The translations under genes and the position numbers were made by a program. The notes under the pieces are model-generated. The model was given only the letters and a program-made list of their open reading frames with translations. It did not search any database and was not told the origin of the DNA. Shown here piece by piece: positions 35,736-44,499 of a stretch of 64,000 bases of DNA (its first letter is position 1; each line of letters opens with the position of its first letter). This stretch comes from DATFCK01 sp963728975 (GTDB lineage Bacteria; Verrucomicrobiota; Verrucomicrobiia; Chthoniobacterales; UBA10450). The DNA lies in assembly GCA_963728975.1 (NCBI GenBank), contig CAVSMF010000001.1, forward strand, positions 1,240,001-1,304,000. Direction: 5' to 3'.

Positions 35736-36080
35736 ACGAGAACGGATCGGCCTTGGCCGCAGCGCGGTCGAAACTTCGTGCGTAATCGAACCGGCGCACT
35801 GCGATTGTTGGGCTGTCATCTATCGCATTTACCTGTCAACGGCATTTGAGTGCTCCTGGCTCCGAAGGAAACCTCGGAAATTGCCTTTTTAGAAATTGAC
35901 CGGTTTAACCATTCAACTTTCCCGGTAACTGCAGTGATGAAGCGCCAATCTGGGATGGCGGAGTGCGGAATCGATCCCAACCGTCGTTCCGGTTGCAAAA
36001 CAGGCCAGAGTCAGCGCGCCCCCTTTGGGTCCTGTCTTTGCAGTTGCCCGAAGCAGCGTCGCGGCTATAACCAAAGTGAT
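35736..36080. other. intergenic stretch with no recognisable gene
   Basis: An open frame leads into the aminotransferase from 35850, but its residues do not resemble any aminotransferase leader. No hairpin, repeat or promoter stands out clearly. Confidence 0.4.
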
Positions 36081-37265
36081 ATGATGATCGGGCGCGAACT
36101 CCGGCTGGCCAAGCGCATGGCGCGCCTCGGCACCGAGACTGCCTTTGAAGTGCTGGTAAAGGCGCGAGCACTGGAGGCGAAGGGGCGCGATATCGTCCAT
36201 CTCGAAATCGGCGAGCCCGATTTCGATACCCCGGGCAACATTATCGAAGCGGCCAGCGACGCCCTGCACAAGGGCTTTACCCACTATGGGCCTTCGGCCG
36301 GAATGCCGCAGCTGCGCGAGACGATCGCTCAATACGTGAGTGAGACGCGCCGGGTAAACGTAACCCCGGACGAAGTGGTTGTTGTCCCCGGCGGCAAGCC
36401 GATCATCTTTTTCACCATCCTTGCCCTGATTGAAGAAGGCGACGAGGTCATTTATCCCAATCCCGGATTTCCCATCTATGAGTCGATGATCGATTTCCTC
36501 GGCGCCAAAGCGGTGCCGATTCAGTTGCGAGAGGAAATGGATTTCCGGCTCGACCCAGGCGAACTCGCCGGGCTGATCAACGACCGGACAAAGCTGATCA
36601 TCTTGAATTCGCCGCAGAACCCGACCGGCGGGGTATTGACCAAGAAAGACCTGGAGGAGATCGCGCGGGCGATCGGCGATCGCAACATCCTGGTTTTGAC
36701 CGACGAGATTTACAGCCGGCTCATTTTTGAGGGGGAACACCAGTCCATCATGTCGCTCGATGGAATGAAGGAGCGCTGCATTCTGCTCGACGGTTTCTCC
36801 AAGACTTACGCCATGACCGGCTGGCGGATGGGCTACGGGGTGATGCGGCCCGACCTGGCGACGCAGATTTCGCGCCTGATGACTAATTCCAACTCGTGCA
36901 CGGCCAGCTTCACCCAGGTCGCCGGGATTGAGGCGCTCCGCGGCCCGCAGGATTCGGTCGAGGAAATGTGCGCCGAGTTCAAGAAACGTCGCGACGTGAT
37001 GGTTGCCGGTCTTAATAAGATAAAAGGTTTCTCCTGCCTTTTGCCCAAGGGGGCATTTTATGTGTTTCCCAATATCAAGGAGACGAGGTGGCCATCGAAG
37101 AAACTGGCCGACGCGCTGCTCGACGAAGCCGGTGTCGCCGCGCTCTCCGGGACTTCGTTCGGCGCCTTCGGCGAGGGTTATGTGCGGTTCAGCGTGGCCA
37201 ACTCGATCGAGAACATCGAGAAAGCGCTCGACCGGGTCGGTGCCTGGGCCAAGAAGAACCTGTGA
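36081..37265 (+). CDS. class I/II PLP-dependent aminotransferase (aspartate aminotransferase-like)
   Basis: The 394-residue fold-type I aminotransferase has HLEIGEPDFDTPGNIIEAAS near residue 40, THYGPSAGMPQLRETIAQYV, NSPQNPTGGVLTKKDLEEIA, LTDEIYSRLIFEGEHQS, and the PLP lysine in FSKTYAMTGWRMGY near 240. This group includes aspartate, aromatic and alanine aminotransferases; the substrate cannot be set from sequence. The start at 36081 (MMIGRELRLAKRMARLG) fits the family length. A D-2-hydroxyacid dehydrogenase follows 179 bp later on the same strand, suggesting a serine/hydroxypyruvate or other keto-acid link. Confidence 0.92.
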   Translation: MMIGRELRLAKRMARLGTETAFEVLVKARALEAKGRDIVHLEIGEPDFDTPGNIIEAASDALHKGFTHYGPSAGMPQLRETIAQYVSETRRVNVTPDEVVVVPGGKPIIFFTILALIEEGDEVIYPNPGFPIYESMIDFLGAKAVPIQLREEMDFRLDPGELAGLINDRTKLIILNSPQNPTGGVLTKKDLEEIARAIGDRNILVLTDEIYSRLIFEGEHQSIMSLDGMKERCILLDGFSKTYAMTGWRMGYGVMRPDLATQISRLMTNSNSCTASFTQVAGIEALRGPQDSVEEMCAEFKKRRDVMVAGLNKIKGFSCLLPKGAFYVFPNIKETRWPSKKLADALLDEAGVAALSGTSFGAFGEGYVRFSVANSIENIEKALDRVGAWAKKNL

Positions 37266-37444
37266 AGCCCGGGGCAGTGGGAAAATCTCTCAGGAACGCA
37301 AGAAAGCAGGAAGTCGGAGGTCAGGATTCAGAGCCGGACAGAAAATGCAAGAGCGGAAAATCACCGATGAAAGTTGAGAAGTAGAAGCCGGTCTCATTTA
37401 TTTCGAAGACTTTCCTGCTTTCTTTGGAGAAAATTCCTTCAGAC

Positions 37445-38563
37445 ATGACCGACAAGAAACGCTTTCGCGTCTTTGCCACCGCCCACATCGGCGATCCGGC
37501 CGAGAACCGTTTGCGCGAGCGCGGCTACGACCTGGAGGTATTCCCAGGTCCCGAGGCGCCGCCGAAAAAATTGATCATCGAGAAAGTGAGGAGCGGCATC
37601 GATGCGTTGATCACCACCCTCCGCGATCGGATCGACGCCGAGATCTTCGAAGCGGGGAAAGGCACGCTCAAGGTGGTGGCCCAGATCGCGGTTGGGTTCG
37701 ACAACATCAACCGGGCCGATGCCAACAAGTACACGATCCCGTTTACCCACACCGCCGATGTCCTGACGGAAGCGACCGCCGAATTTGCTTTTTTCATGAT
37801 GGGCGTGCTCGCGCGCAAGATGTTTGCGAGTGAGCGCCTGGTCCGGGAACAGAAGTGGCCGTCGTGGCATCCCTTCCTGCCGTTCCTTGGCGACGAGGTC
37901 ACCGGCAAAACCATCGCCATCATTGGGACTGGCCGCATTGGCCTGGCCATGATCAAGAAGTGTTCCGGCTTCGACATGAACATCTTCTGCTACGATCCGG
38001 CGTATCATAATGACAAGTACATCGCCGCCATCCAGGAAGTGATGGATCTGCGCCACGCCCGGGGAATTCAGAAGGAGAAGACCTGGATCAAGTACGTGGA
38101 GTTCGAAGAAGCGTTGCGCGGCGCCGATTACGCGAGCATCCACGTGCCGCTGTTGCGCGAAGGGGAAACCGATAAGCCAACCTACCACCTCTTTAACGAA
38201 CGGACGCTCAAGTTGATGAAGCCGACGGCCTACCTGGTGAATACTTCGCGGGGGCCGGTCGTGGATGAGAAGGCGCTGGCCCAAGCGCTGAAAGATAAAA
38301 CGATTGCCGGGGCCGCGCTCGATGTCTTTGAGAAAGAGCCGTTACCGCCGGATTCGCCGTTGCTCGATCCGGAAATTGCGGATCGGATCCGGCTGTTCCA
38401 TCACTTCGCCAGCGGGGCGCAAATCACGCGGCTCGCGGTCGATCCGGACAAGGGGATGGCGGGGCGGACCGTCCAGGGAGTGATCGACGTGCTGGAAGAG
38501 AACTACGGCGGCGACCCAACGAAGATGCCCTATGTGGTGAACAAGGAAGCGTTTGAGAAGTAG
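37445..38563 (+). CDS. D-2-hydroxyacid dehydrogenase (glycerate dehydrogenase/hydroxypyruvate reductase-like)
   Basis: The 372-residue NAD-dependent protein has VVAQIAVGFDNINRADANKY, ADVLTEATAEFAFFMMGVLA, the Rossmann motif KTIAIIGTGRIGLAMIK, the catalytic arginine in YLVNTSRGPVVDEKAL and the C-terminal histidine region LFHHFASGAQITRLA. It would interconvert a 2-keto acid and its D-hydroxy acid; glyoxylate or hydroxypyruvate are likely. ATG 37445 follows a ggaga ribosome site by about 15 bases. An insert between residues 190 and 215 (QEVMDLRHARGIQKEKTW) lengthens it relative to short family members. Confidence 0.9.
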   Translation: MTDKKRFRVFATAHIGDPAENRLRERGYDLEVFPGPEAPPKKLIIEKVRSGIDALITTLRDRIDAEIFEAGKGTLKVVAQIAVGFDNINRADANKYTIPFTHTADVLTEATAEFAFFMMGVLARKMFASERLVREQKWPSWHPFLPFLGDEVTGKTIAIIGTGRIGLAMIKKCSGFDMNIFCYDPAYHNDKYIAAIQEVMDLRHARGIQKEKTWIKYVEFEEALRGADYASIHVPLLREGETDKPTYHLFNERTLKLMKPTAYLVNTSRGPVVDEKALAQALKDKTIAGAALDVFEKEPLPPDSPLLDPEIADRIRLFHHFASGAQITRLAVDPDKGMAGRTVQGVIDVLEENYGGDPTKMPYVVNKEAFEK

Positions 38564-38644
38564 CAACGAAAAAGCGGCTGGACGACCCCAATCCGGCGGC
38601 TGGGAGCGAATGGCTAGGCAACAACTTATGGCGTATCTGTTCGA

Positions 38645-39247
38645 ATGGAACTCGACCTCGAAGGCAAACATGCCAGCCGCGGGTATGCGATGCTGGCCTC
38701 ACTCATTACTCCGCGCCCCATCGCCTGGGTAACGACGCTCGACGAAAACGGCGTGGTCAACGCGGCCCCGTTCAGCTTTTTCAACGCCCTGGGCGGAGAT
38801 CCGCCTATCATCGGGTTCGCTCCGGGGGACCGCGACGATGGATCGCCAAAAGACACGGCCCGCAATATCCGCCGGAACCACGAGTTTGTGGTCAACCTTG
38901 TCGATGAAACAACCGCGGAAGCGATGAACCGGACGGCGGCATCGCTTCCCTACGGCGCCAGCGAATTGGAGAGCGCCCAACTCACGGCGGTAGCATCGTC
39001 GGTGGTTGGGCCGCCCCGGATTGGGGAAGCGCCGGCCAGCTTCGAGTGCAAGGAATGGGGCACGCTCCAAATTGGTGGGAATCGAGTCATCATCGGAGTG
39101 GTCAGGCGGGTCCATGTCCGCGACGAGCTGATCGATCCCGTCCAATTGCGGATTCGAACCGAGCGTTTCCATGTGATCGGGCGCATGGCCAGTCCAAACT
39201 GGTATTGCCGCACCCGCGATCGGTTCGAGATGGTGCGGCCGCCCTAA
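38645..39247 (+). CDS. flavin reductase-like FMN-binding protein
   Basis: The 200-residue split-barrel flavoprotein has YAMLASLITPRPIAWVTTLD near residue 14, VVNAAPFSFFNALGGDPPI, DTARNIRRNHEFVVNLVDET, and EWGTLQIGGNRVIIGVVRRV. These match the flavin reductase/DUF447-like FMN-binding fold that often supplies reduced flavin to an oxygenase. No oxygenase lies next to it. Start ATG 38645. It lies downstream of the hydroxyacid dehydrogenase by 81 bp. Confidence 0.88.
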   Translation: MELDLEGKHASRGYAMLASLITPRPIAWVTTLDENGVVNAAPFSFFNALGGDPPIIGFAPGDRDDGSPKDTARNIRRNHEFVVNLVDETTAEAMNRTAASLPYGASELESAQLTAVASSVVGPPRIGEAPASFECKEWGTLQIGGNRVIIGVVRRVHVRDELIDPVQLRIRTERFHVIGRMASPNWYCRTRDRFEMVRPP

Positions 39248-39312
39248 CCGGACCGTTTGCTTGTTTTGAGTGATCGATGTTCGGGGTTCCGCCCGGGATA
39301 CCGGGCGAGAAT

Positions 39313-40506
39313 CTACGTCCGCACGAGCGTGAGATGCACCAGTTCCGCCGGCGCCCGCACCCGCAGCGGGAACCAATTGCCTATTCCGTTTGAAACGATC
39401 AGCTTGCTCGCACCTTTGCGATAAAGGCCGGACCAGTAGCGAAACAGAGCCGGCCCAAACCCGCATTGTCCGTTCAACATGAGTTGGCCGCCGTGGGTAT
39501 GGCCGGAGAGAGTGAGCGGGACCGACGCTTCCGCTGCGGCGTCGAAGGCATGGGGATGGTGCGCCAGAAGGATCGGGAAAGTTTCCGGCTGCCGCTGGGT
39601 CAGGAGCTGGCGCACCGACGCGGCAATGGCTGCATCTCGGTTTACCCGCGCCCTTGTCCAACTCAGTCCAAGTAATTGCACCGGCGCGCCGCGGATCGTT
39701 ACTATGGCCGACTCGTCCAGAAGAAAGGGAATGCCGGATTGTTTCACCCGGCGTTCGAACTCCGCCCCGTTCTCGATCAGGTCGTGGTTACCTTCAATCA
39801 GGTAAATGCCGGAGCGGCTTTCCATCGATCTTACGAGGTCAAGACCATTGCCGAGATCGGCCAGGGCGTCGTTAATCAAGTCGCCGGTGAGCAGGACAAG
39901 ATCGGCGCGGCACTCGTTAACGACCCGGACCATCTCGTGCAGGACGCGCCCGGATGTAAACCGGCCCACATGCATATCGCTGACCTGGACGATGGTTGAC
40001 CCGTGAAGATCGTTAGGTAAACCGGCGATAGGCAGGACGAACCGGCGAATGCGAAACTGCTGAAGCTGCCGCATCGCAATTGTAGCAAGGCTAAGGTTCA
40101 GCAGGGGCGGGGCCGCCACCAGAGCCACCGCGAGAAATTGCCGGCGGTTCGGTCCTTCGGCCGCCTCGGCAGGAGCCAATTTGGGATGGTGTCGCCGCCG
40201 AGCTATCCGGAAGAGAGCTGCCACGGCCAGAACCGGCAGCAGCGCAGCTGCCAGCAAAAGGAGCAGAGGCAGGATGATCATGTGCCAGATAAATACTGCC
40301 GTCATTGCAAACTTCAGGAACAGGGCGGTCGCTTCCGTGTGAGAAAAACGTCGAGCTAGCAGCCAGATTAGCCCGGCTAGTTGGGCGAGACTGAAGATGG
40401 TTACGACGGTGCGGGCGGCAGCAAGCTTTACGATTCGCACCGATACCGCCCAAAACAGGACGTCGAGGGCAAACATAATGCCAATCAACGTGAGGATGAA
40501 CCGCAT
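39313..40506 (-). CDS. membrane metallophosphoesterase
   Basis: From ATG 40506 the protein is 397 residues. The first 130 residues hold four membrane helices. A calcineurin-type phosphoesterase domain follows: TIVQVSDMHVGRFTSGRVL, VLLTGDLINDAL, YLIEGNHDLIENG, ILLAHHPHAFDAAAE, and LTLSGHTHGGQLMLNG. All metal ligands are present. This is the YkuE-like group of membrane phosphoesterases, often acting on lipids or at the cell surface. Substrate unknown. The longer frame upstream has no recognisable content. Confidence 0.9.
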   Translation of the reverse strand: MRFILTLIGIMFALDVLFWAVSVRIVKLAAARTVVTIFSLAQLAGLIWLLARRFSHTEATALFLKFAMTAVFIWHMIILPLLLLLAAALLPVLAVAALFRIARRRHHPKLAPAEAAEGPNRRQFLAVALVAAPPLLNLSLATIAMRQLQQFRIRRFVLPIAGLPNDLHGSTIVQVSDMHVGRFTSGRVLHEMVRVVNECRADLVLLTGDLINDALADLGNGLDLVRSMESRSGIYLIEGNHDLIENGAEFERRVKQSGIPFLLDESAIVTIRGAPVQLLGLSWTRARVNRDAAIAASVRQLLTQRQPETFPILLAHHPHAFDAAAEASVPLTLSGHTHGGQLMLNGQCGFGPALFRYWSGLYRKGASKLIVSNGIGNWFPLRVRAPAELVHLTLVRT

Positions 40507-40626
40507 AGGAGAACATAGCAGAACTGACCGGTTCCTGCCCGGTTGCGAGACCGACTCCAAGGCGAACGCCCCTGCGGGAATGCGAAATTGCTTGGAACCG
40601 GCGCGGAAAGGATGACTGTGAAAGAT

Positions 40627-40731
40627 ATGGGACACAGCCAAGGCAGAGATAACGTTAAGAAACGGAACGCCCGCCGCAAAAAGACCGAACGTCTTGCTCT
40701 GGCCAAGAACAAGAAAAAAGCCGCAAAATAG
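40627..40731 (+). CDS. very small basic protein (34 residues)
   Basis: The short reading frame MGHSQGRDNVKKRNARRKKT then ERLALAKNKKKAAK is nearly half Lys/Arg. Its orderly codon use and the terminator hairpin on its stop suggest a real gene. Alternative starts at 40612 would add five residues. Highly basic mini-proteins of this type are seen in some verrucomicrobial genomes and could bind nucleic acid, but no family assignment is made here. Confidence 0.5.
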   Translation: MGHSQGRDNVKKRNARRKKTERLALAKNKKKAAK

Positions 40732-40740
40732 CGGCTGCTT
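40719..40740 (+). terminator. Rho-independent-like terminator overlapping the stop of the small basic gene
   Basis: Arms AGCCGC (40719-40724) and GCGGCT (40731-40736) with a six-base loop AAAATA are followed by gctttt. The stop codon TAG (40729-40731) is in the loop. The stem is short, so strength is moderate. Confidence 0.55.
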
Positions 40741-40928
40741 TTCCGCTGTTGGAACCAGGCCGCGAGCCTTCCTTAGGGTGCGCGACGGTTGCGGCCGGCC
40801 GGATCGGGTCAGACTCACTTGATCGAGTCGAAAGCCGAACCGCGTTCTCCCCTTCGGATAGCATCGCGATTTGTCTCACGCTCGCTCAGCTTTTCTGGCT
40901 CGCGTTAACCGGTCACCCTGGGATTAAA

Positions 40929-41492
40929 ATGGGGACCGTAATGCTGATGCTGAGAACGTATCTGAACCTGATTGAAGCCGGCTTGGCAAAGGCGTTTTTG
41001 GACGATCACAATATCTTTTGCGGGGTATTCGATCAAGGTGCTCACCTTTATGGGGGCGCGCCGTTTGCCATGCCTGTCCGCCTGGTGGTGGGTGACGCGC
41101 AGTTTGAGGAAGCGGCCCGGCTTTTGGCCGCGGTGCGTGACTTTATTTCCGAAGGTGGCGATGTTCTGGCCGCGCCTCAATACTTGGAGGCCCTCGATCA
41201 ACTTGAGCCGGAAACGGTTCTGCAGGAAGCGGGGGATAAGGAACCGGAGGAGAGCAACAATCCATGGGAGATCCTGGCAATCGCATACCTTTTTCTAGTG
41301 CCGGGGCTTGGCCTTTTGCTCGAAAAACGGTCGCTCCTGTTACTTGTGGGGAGGACCCGGCGATTGCGACCCTCTTTTCTTGTCTATTCGCCGCTCGAAC
41401 TGCATTTGACCGGGGCATTCCTGGTTGCGGCAGCTTCGTTAATCACGTTCTTTTATTTCTACGTGGATCGGGCCGTTCGCCAGAATCGCTGA
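40929..41492 (+). CDS. DUF2007-type domain fused to two membrane helices
   Basis: From ATG 40929 (MGTVMLMLRTYLNLIEAGLA) the 187-residue protein starts with a DUF2007-like ferredoxin fold (KAFLDDHNIFCGVFDQGAHL, then RLVVGDAQFEEAARLLA). A linker follows, then two hydrophobic segments: ILAIAYLFLVPGLGLLL and LTGAFLVAAASLITFFYFYV. The DUF2007 domain is paired here with membrane helices, whereas the protein at 16826-17314 pairs it with a zinc ribbon. A longer upstream frame from 40749 is possible but lacks support. Function unknown. Confidence 0.65.
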   Translation: MGTVMLMLRTYLNLIEAGLAKAFLDDHNIFCGVFDQGAHLYGGAPFAMPVRLVVGDAQFEEAARLLAAVRDFISEGGDVLAAPQYLEALDQLEPETVLQEAGDKEPEESNNPWEILAIAYLFLVPGLGLLLEKRSLLLLVGRTRRLRPSFLVYSPLELHLTGAFLVAAASLITFFYFYVDRAVRQNR

Positions 41493-41633
41493 ATGATTTT
41501 TGGGCCCGCATAGCCCTGAATAATATTAGGTGATTGGCGTTTGTGGGCGTAGCTTCGATTCTTCACCTTTGCAGCGTCAATCGACCGCAGGTACGGCCCC
41601 TTCCCTCTGCATCAAACAAGGAGCACATGCATT

Positions 41634-41921
41634 ATGCTAAACCTTATCCCGCATGAAACGGATGCCTTGCGAGCATTGCTCGAGCGGTTGTTCCCCGGCA
41701 CCCCGATTTCCGAGACTGGCCTGGCCTTATTGGCGGCGCAGATTACCGAACTGGAAACTGGATCCGAGGCGCTCCCTAACGAAGTCGAGTTCCAGGTTAC
41801 TGTAAAAAATATCCGGGAAATGACCGGCGCCGGCGTCTTGTTATCGCTCGGGATTAACAACAAAAGCGGATATGGAACTAACAGTAACGCAAGACAGCGC
41901 GCTTTACCTCGCGCATCATAG
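41634..41921 (+). CDS. small protein of unknown function
   Basis: The 95-residue frame starts MLNLIPHETDALRALLERLF and follows an AAGGAG ribosome site by about ten bases, which supports expression. The middle (LETGSEALPNEVEFQVTVKN) looks like structured protein; the final 15 residues (NARQRALPRAS) look random and could reflect a shifted end. No family recognised. Confidence 0.45.
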   Translation: MLNLIPHETDALRALLERLFPGTPISETGLALLAAQITELETGSEALPNEVEFQVTVKNIREMTGAGVLLSLGINNKSGYGTNSNARQRALPRAS

Positions 41922-42282
41922 AATTTCAAAGCATCGCTCCGGGCTTTTCCAACGCTTGGGGGCAAAGGCGAGGGTTCAGCGGCCTGAGATTCAACTGTGC
42001 GCCGCTACCGGAGGGCGGGTATCATGGCGGTTGCGTCCGGACAACGGCCGCTAAAATGCGGTCTACCACCAAAGAGATGAAAGCTGAAAGAAAAAAAAGA
42101 TTTGTGTTCCCGGGGGTTTGTCGGCGCGCGGGACACAGTTATCGTTTCTCGTTTAGATCGGATTGGTCGCGGCCGGGGCAATAATAAACAAACGACATCA
42201 CAATGACGATCGACGGCGATTGGGAACCAATTGCCAACGCCCATGAAGGAGCGGCGAAAATCCGGCATAACATCCGGCAGAT
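41922..42282. other. intergenic stretch with no recognisable gene
   Basis: No convincing coding frame, repeat or RNA element was recognised on either strand before the response regulator at 42283. Confidence 0.4.
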
Positions 42283-42705
42283 ATGAGGGACGATAGTCGC
42301 AAATGCATTGTCCTGATCGACGATCACCTGGTCGTGCGGCAAGGATTGGAGCGGCTCCTCAATATTGGCGACGAATTTGTGGTCTGCGAGGAAGCCGGTG
42401 ATGCCGCCGAAGGGATGGAGATGGTGCGGGAGATGCGTCCGGACGCAGTCATTGTCGATGTCGGTTTACCCGGAGGGGACGGGATCGAGCTGACCAAACA
42501 GTTACTCAAGGAATTTCCGCACCTGATTGTCATCATCCTCTCCGCCCATGAAGAGCCCGAGTATGCTGTTCGCGCGTTGCACGCCGGGGCAATGGCTTAT
42601 GTATTGAAAAGCGAACCGATCGATACGCTTCGTCAGGCGCTGCGCATGGCCTTTAGCGGAAGGCGAACTTTCGCGGTGTTGGAAAAGTGGGGCCGTATCG
42701 TATAG
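42283..42705 (+). CDS. NarL/FixJ-like receiver without HTH output
   Basis: The 140-residue protein has a full receiver: KCIVLIDDHLVVRQGLERLL, the phosphorylation aspartate in DAVIVDVGLPGGDGIEL, VIILSAHEEPEYAVRALHAG and the lysine in AYVLKSEPIDTLRQA. In NarL-family regulators a LuxR-type HTH would follow near residue 140. Here it stops after GRRTFAVLEKWGRIV, so the DNA-binding part is absent. It is convergent with another receiver at 42717-43085, only 11 bp away. Confidence 0.85.
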   Translation: MRDDSRKCIVLIDDHLVVRQGLERLLNIGDEFVVCEEAGDAAEGMEMVREMRPDAVIVDVGLPGGDGIELTKQLLKEFPHLIVIILSAHEEPEYAVRALHAGAMAYVLKSEPIDTLRQALRMAFSGRRTFAVLEKWGRIV

Positions 42706-42716
42706 CCCCGTTTCGC

Positions 42717-43085
42717 TCAGGCGGCCGACGCGCTGCGGACTTTCTCTTGCAACAGAGAGCGCAACTGATTGCAATCGAACGGTTTTTTCAGATGATAATC
42801 GAACCCGGTAACTTTCGCTTCCTCGACGTCGCGCGGATAACTGTAAGCGGAAAGTGCGATGGCCAAGGCATCTATTCCGCGGCGTCTGGCTTCGCTCATC
42901 AGGGCGTAGCCGGTGCCGTCCGGGAGTGCGATGTCGCTGACGATGGCGTCAAAGGACTGGGCATGTAAAAACTTGAGGCCGCTCTCCAGATTGCCGGCTA
43001 CGGAAACATCATAACCGCATTGGGTTAAGAAGCGCTCAAGCACGTAACGGGTGTCGGTGTGGTCCTCTACGACTAGAATGTGCAT
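42717..43085 (-). CDS. single-domain response regulator
   Basis: From ATG 43085 the protein is 122 residues: MHILVVEDHTDTRYVLERFL, the phospho-site in FDAIVSDIALPDGTGYALM, ALAIALSAYSYPRDVEEAK, and the conserved lysine in FDYHLKKPFDCNQLRSLL. It is a stand-alone CheY-like receiver like those often fused to hybrid kinases. No kinase is adjacent, so its partner is probably encoded elsewhere. It shares the convergent space with the NarL-like receiver. Confidence 0.88.
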   Translation of the reverse strand: MHILVVEDHTDTRYVLERFLTQCGYDVSVAGNLESGLKFLHAQSFDAIVSDIALPDGTGYALMSEARRRGIDALAIALSAYSYPRDVEEAKVTGFDYHLKKPFDCNQLRSLLQEKVRSASAA

Positions 43086-43232
43086 CGAACTCGGTTTTGG
43101 CGAGCCTAAGGCTCGCATTCAATTCGGATTTGTCATGCCGAAAGGACGTGCGCCGGCTCAAAAATGCCGGAGTTTGGAGAAGTATCTCGGCAGCGGGCGG
43201 GGAAAGATGGTTTAATACCGGCCACTTGACCT

Positions 43233-43907
43233 ATGCTGGGAACCCCAGCCACCATGCGAAGAAAAGATTCAAACACGATTGCGCGCTCCAGACTGTTGGT
43301 GCTAGTCGATGAATCCAATGTCGGCAGCTCGGTCCGGACCGCGGGGCGCGGCCTCGATTGGTTGAAGCTTCGCGATTTTCTGGCCGGCCCAAATACCGGA
43401 CGTGACTTGATCGAGATGGTGGTTTACGCCGGTTTGCCCCCCGCTATTCCGGCCTGGCAGGAGGAACGCGACAAGAAAAACAAATTCGTGCATTGGCTGC
43501 GCTCCAACGGATTCATGGTCGTGACCAAAGATGGAGCCTCGGCCGAGGAAGGCCATTACAAGGCGAACGTGGACGTGATGATGGCGATCGACGCCCTCGA
43601 GCTTTCGGTCGAGATGCAGCCCGATGTTGTCATTCTGGTAACCGGCGATGCCGACTTTGCTTATCTGGCCATCAAGTTGCGGCGACGCGGGATCCGCGTC
43701 GAAGTCGCATCGGTCGCGCAAAATCTTGGTCACATATTACGATCGGCGGCGAGCGACGTGATCGATCTGGCGCCGCTGTTCCGGACGTTCGAGATGATCA
43801 AGGTCTCCGATTCTCAGGCGTCTCCGGTAGCGCGACCCCAGCAACGGCCGGGCAGACCCCGGCCCCGTTTTCGCCGGCCATCGCAGAGAAACGCTCCGGC
43901 GGTATAG
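43233..43907 (+). CDS. NYN-domain (PIN-like) ribonuclease-type protein
   Basis: The 224-residue protein has the NYN/LabA-DUF88 pattern: LLVLVDESNVGSSVRTAGRG, VVYAGLPPAIPAWQEERDKK, GHYKANVDVMMAIDALELSV, VILVTGDADFAYLAIKLRRR and GIRVEVASVAQNLGHILRSA. The conserved aspartates (VDESN, KANVDV, TGDADF) form the metal site of this nuclease fold. The C-terminus is a proline/arginine tail (RPGRPRPRFRRPSQR) that may bind RNA. No toxin or antitoxin partner is evident. Confidence 0.88.
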   Translation: MLGTPATMRRKDSNTIARSRLLVLVDESNVGSSVRTAGRGLDWLKLRDFLAGPNTGRDLIEMVVYAGLPPAIPAWQEERDKKNKFVHWLRSNGFMVVTKDGASAEEGHYKANVDVMMAIDALELSVEMQPDVVILVTGDADFAYLAIKLRRRGIRVEVASVAQNLGHILRSAASDVIDLAPLFRTFEMIKVSDSQASPVARPQQRPGRPRPRFRRPSQRNAPAV

Positions 43908-44177
43908 CCGGCTTTACCGGTGGAACGCCCTCTTCGAATGCGTTGTCAGGCGTTTTTGCACCCCGGCCCCCATTCTTAGCACCGTTTTCCGACCCGGAGG
44001 CCCCTCGATCAAACAGGGACCGCCGGTTCACCTTTTTCAAATTAACGGTGGTATTTCGCCCGTTTCAGGCGATATTGCTGCCAGGTTTCTCAGCTGCGAT
44101 TTTCCGGTGCGCGATTTAATCCCTGTCTCGGCCGGAATTTAACTCTCGCCAGCCGCTTAACTCAGCTTATCTCGATT

Positions 44178-44456
44178 ATGAAAACCGAACTCGTTAATGC
44201 CGCCTCCGCAGTGATCTCCAATCAGCAAATCCTCGTCAACATGGTTTCTCGACGCGTCCGACAACTCTGCCTCGGGCACCGCCCGCTCGTGGAATTTCTT
44301 CCGGGCCTCGGTCACGCCGATATCGCGCTGACTGAGATCGCGAATAAAAAGCTAGGGTTTGAGTCGACCTTCAACGGGGCGGCGGCGGTTGAGCCGACGG
44401 ACGTTGTGCAATTTCCCGGCATCATTGTCAGTAAGAAGGCGAAGAAGGCAGCCTAG
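44178..44456 (+). CDS. rpoZ: RNA polymerase omega subunit
   Basis: The 92-residue protein MKTELVNAASAVISNQQILV, then NMVSRRVRQLCLGHRPLVEF and HADIALTEIANKKLGFESTF, matches the short omega subunit of Verrucomicrobia. Omega helps assemble beta-prime and binds ppGpp in some bacteria. The tail ends VSKKAKKAA. It sits alone with about 270 bp of noncoding sequence upstream. Confidence 0.85.
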   Translation: MKTELVNAASAVISNQQILVNMVSRRVRQLCLGHRPLVEFLPGLGHADIALTEIANKKLGFESTFNGAAAVEPTDVVQFPGIIVSKKAKKAA

Positions 44457-44499
44457 CAATTGTCAGCGATGCGGCGTGGCGCCGCTTCCGGCCAACGAC

